From: Rhodococcus sp. 14-2483-1-2
GTDB lineage: Bacteria > Actinomycetota > Actinomycetes > Mycobacteriales > Mycobacteriaceae
Direction of reading: 5' to 3'
DNA: 64,000 nt
Assembly (NCBI RefSeq): GCF_002259405.1
Contig: NZ_NPFW01000021.1
Coordinates: forward strand, 248,001-312,000
The notes below the pieces were generated by a model. That model was not told the DNA's origin and made no database searches. It was given only the letters and a program-made list of their open reading frames with translations. A program made the translations under genes and the position numbers. Below, one piece after another: positions 62,958 through 64,000 of this stretch. Every line of letters begins with the position of its first letter. Positions within the stretch are counted from its first letter, which is position 1.

Positions 62958-62969
62958 TTAACCGGTTAA
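62958..62969. promoter_or_regulatory. 12-bp palindrome TTAACCGGTTAA before the MHS symporter
   Basis: A perfect palindrome 3 nt before the GTG, within an AT-rich promoter region (TTAACCGGTTAAATGTGTACATACTTCG continues upstream, described only by its first 12 bases). It is probably a repressor operator at the transcription start. Confidence 0.55.
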
Positions 62970-63177
62970 ATGTGTACATACTTCGAAATAGTGAACAAGA
63001 ATTAAAGTAACTATCCTACGGTCGACGTAGCTGCCGGCGATCCGGTTGAGAGATGTTCGCGCGCACTGTTTTCGGTGGCACCAGCGGGCATGAACACGGC
63101 AACGGTCCACACCGATTGCGCTACCGCCACGAGGAAACCCGAGCGCACAAGGGAGTGGAGCAGTCGCGCCGCGAGGT
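62970..63177. other. Intergenic region between symporter and oxidoreductase
   Basis: The 208 nt between the symporter start and the oxidoreductase stop hold the symporter promoter at their left end. No gene or recognisable RNA was seen. Confidence 0.4.
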
Positions 63178-64000
63178 TCAGTGCCGGAGCGCGTCGACCA
63201 GCGCACGCGCCACATCTGTGCCCGAACGCCAGGCGCTCTCCACTCGGGGCACTCCGGACTCGCACCACTGATCGCCCGCCGAACCGACGAAGCGTCCGTC
63301 CTGCTCGCGAAGCGCGAAGTTGGAATCGTGCTGCGCTGCGGGCTTGGCGAAGGTCCACCGATGAGCGTGGGTCCATGTGGGTTGCGTGGATGCGACGGAC
63401 AATTCGCGAAGGGCGTCGACAACTGGGGCGATCGCACCGTCGGGGTCGTCGAGATGCTGCTGCGCTCGTTCCGACGTGGTGTGCACCACCAGAACCGGAG
63501 CGCCGTCTCCGCGGCGTGCACCGTCGTCGACGACAAAATCAATATCGGGATGATCGTTGACGAACGCTGCGTCCCGGAAGGGAATGTCGAGCACGTCGAA
63601 CCCACACGCCACCGAGATGACGGGTACGTAGTCGACCGCATCGGGAATTGTGGTCAGTCGCATCGCCTGAGGATCCGGCATGGCGAGCACGACGTGGCCG
63701 TCGGGCAATGCGGTCAACTCGGTGGAATGTTCGATGTCGAAGCCCTCGAGCATGTTTCGTACCAGCGATCGCAGACCGTTCGGGGTAGCCCAGCGAACCG
63801 GTCCGGTCGTTGTGCACGGTGCCGTGGCGGGCTTGAGGATGCCGAACGTGTTGGCCCACTGGCGCGCCAATCCACCCGACTCCCACTCGGCGACCACCGT
63901 CGAGAATTCCTGATCTCGGACGGTGAAGTAGCCGGCACCCAAGTCGACGCGACGGCCGTGCAACTCCGGCGATGACATCCGCCCACCCGGAGCTCGGCCT
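63178..64000 (-). CDS. FAD-dependent oxidoreductase, renalase/amine-oxidase-like (5' end outside window)
   Basis: The C-terminal 273 residues of a flavin amine-oxidase-fold protein. The frame is open through position 64000 and begins there with GRAPGGRMSSPELHGRRVD, the conserved GGR(M/L) motif followed by the strand LGAGYFTVRD of the renalase-like group; the N-terminal GxGxxG FAD-binding part lies beyond the window. The C-terminal SAGDQWCESGVPRVESAWRSGTDVARAL is the second FAD-contacting segment. A Met at 63978 would give a truncated domain and is not the start. The substrate is unknown. Confidence 0.85.
   Translation of the reverse strand, partial: GRAPGGRMSSPELHGRRVDLGAGYFTVRDQEFSTVVAEWESGGLARQWANTFGILKPATAPCTTTGPVRWATPNGLRSLVRNMLEGFDIEHSTELTALPDGHVVLAMPDPQAMRLTTIPDAVDYVPVISVACGFDVLDIPFRDAAFVNDHPDIDFVVDDGARRGDGAPVLVVHTTSERAQQHLDDPDGAIAPVVDALRELSVASTQPTWTHAHRWTFAKPAAQHDSNFALREQDGRFVGSAGDQWCESGVPRVESAWRSGTDVARALVDALRH

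Noticed and set aside
1..64000. CRISPR arrays, insertion sequences and prophage genes
   Set aside because: No regular short repeats, transposase, integrase or phage structural genes were recognised on either strand.

Overview
The window is a GC-rich (roughly 65-70%) actinobacterial chromosome segment, most likely Rhodococcus or a close mycolate-producing relative. Gene order over most of the window matches Mycobacterium tuberculosis blocks from memory: nirA, hemW, hrcA-dnaJ2-rsmE, phoH-ybeY-CBS protein-era, amidase, recO-uppS, zur/smtB, glyS, dgt-dnaG-tRNA-Asn, and mabR-fabD-acpM-kas-accD6 beside aceE and ahpE. The mycolate-type FAS-II cluster, the GTG starts and the many leaderless promoters (a TANNNT-like box 6-7 nt before the start codon) fit that placement.

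Layout. 1-2.8 kb: the 5' part of ferredoxin sulfite reductase (minus strand), preceded by a 30-codon cysteine-rich leader peptide, then hemW and a small conserved gene. 2.9-10.8 kb: heat-shock repressor and DnaJ2, RsmE, a hydrolase, then PhoH, YbeY, a CBS-domain membrane protein and Era. 10.8-17.9 kb: amidase, recO-uppS-Rv2360c-like gene, an iron-siderophore lipoprotein with an iron box, the zinc regulators zur and smtB, and glyS. 17.9-28.0 kb: TPM-domain protein, an ABC exporter with a two-component system, a YdcF-like protein, dgt, dnaG, a small membrane protein and tRNA-Asn.

28.0-39.4 kb, between tRNA-Asn and tRNA-Met, looks more accessory. It holds an AfsA-type gamma-butyrolactone synthase next to an ArpA/ScbR-type TetR receptor (a candidate quorum-sensing pair), a glyoxalase-fold protein, an SDR, a Nudix hydrolase, a DHA2 drug exporter preceded by a 50-residue membrane peptide, a GAF-ANTAR regulator opposite a universal stress protein, a Tat-exported phosphoesterase operon and a diguanylate cyclase.

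39.5-53.9 kb: a molybdopterin oxidoreductase, a serine hydrolase, DUF3145 and cold-shock genes, then the FAS-II operon with its regulator MabR. A perfect 27-bp inverted repeat before fabD is a strong MabR operator candidate. aceE, a DUF3052 gene, ahpE and tRNA-Val follow. 54-64 kb: an AraC regulator with SDR and SnoaL-like genes, a flavin monooxygenase divergent from a MetNIQ-type importer and a nitroreductase (a likely small organosulfur or organonitrogen scavenging locus), an MHS-type symporter and a partial FAD oxidoreductase. No insertion sequence, prophage or CRISPR array was seen.
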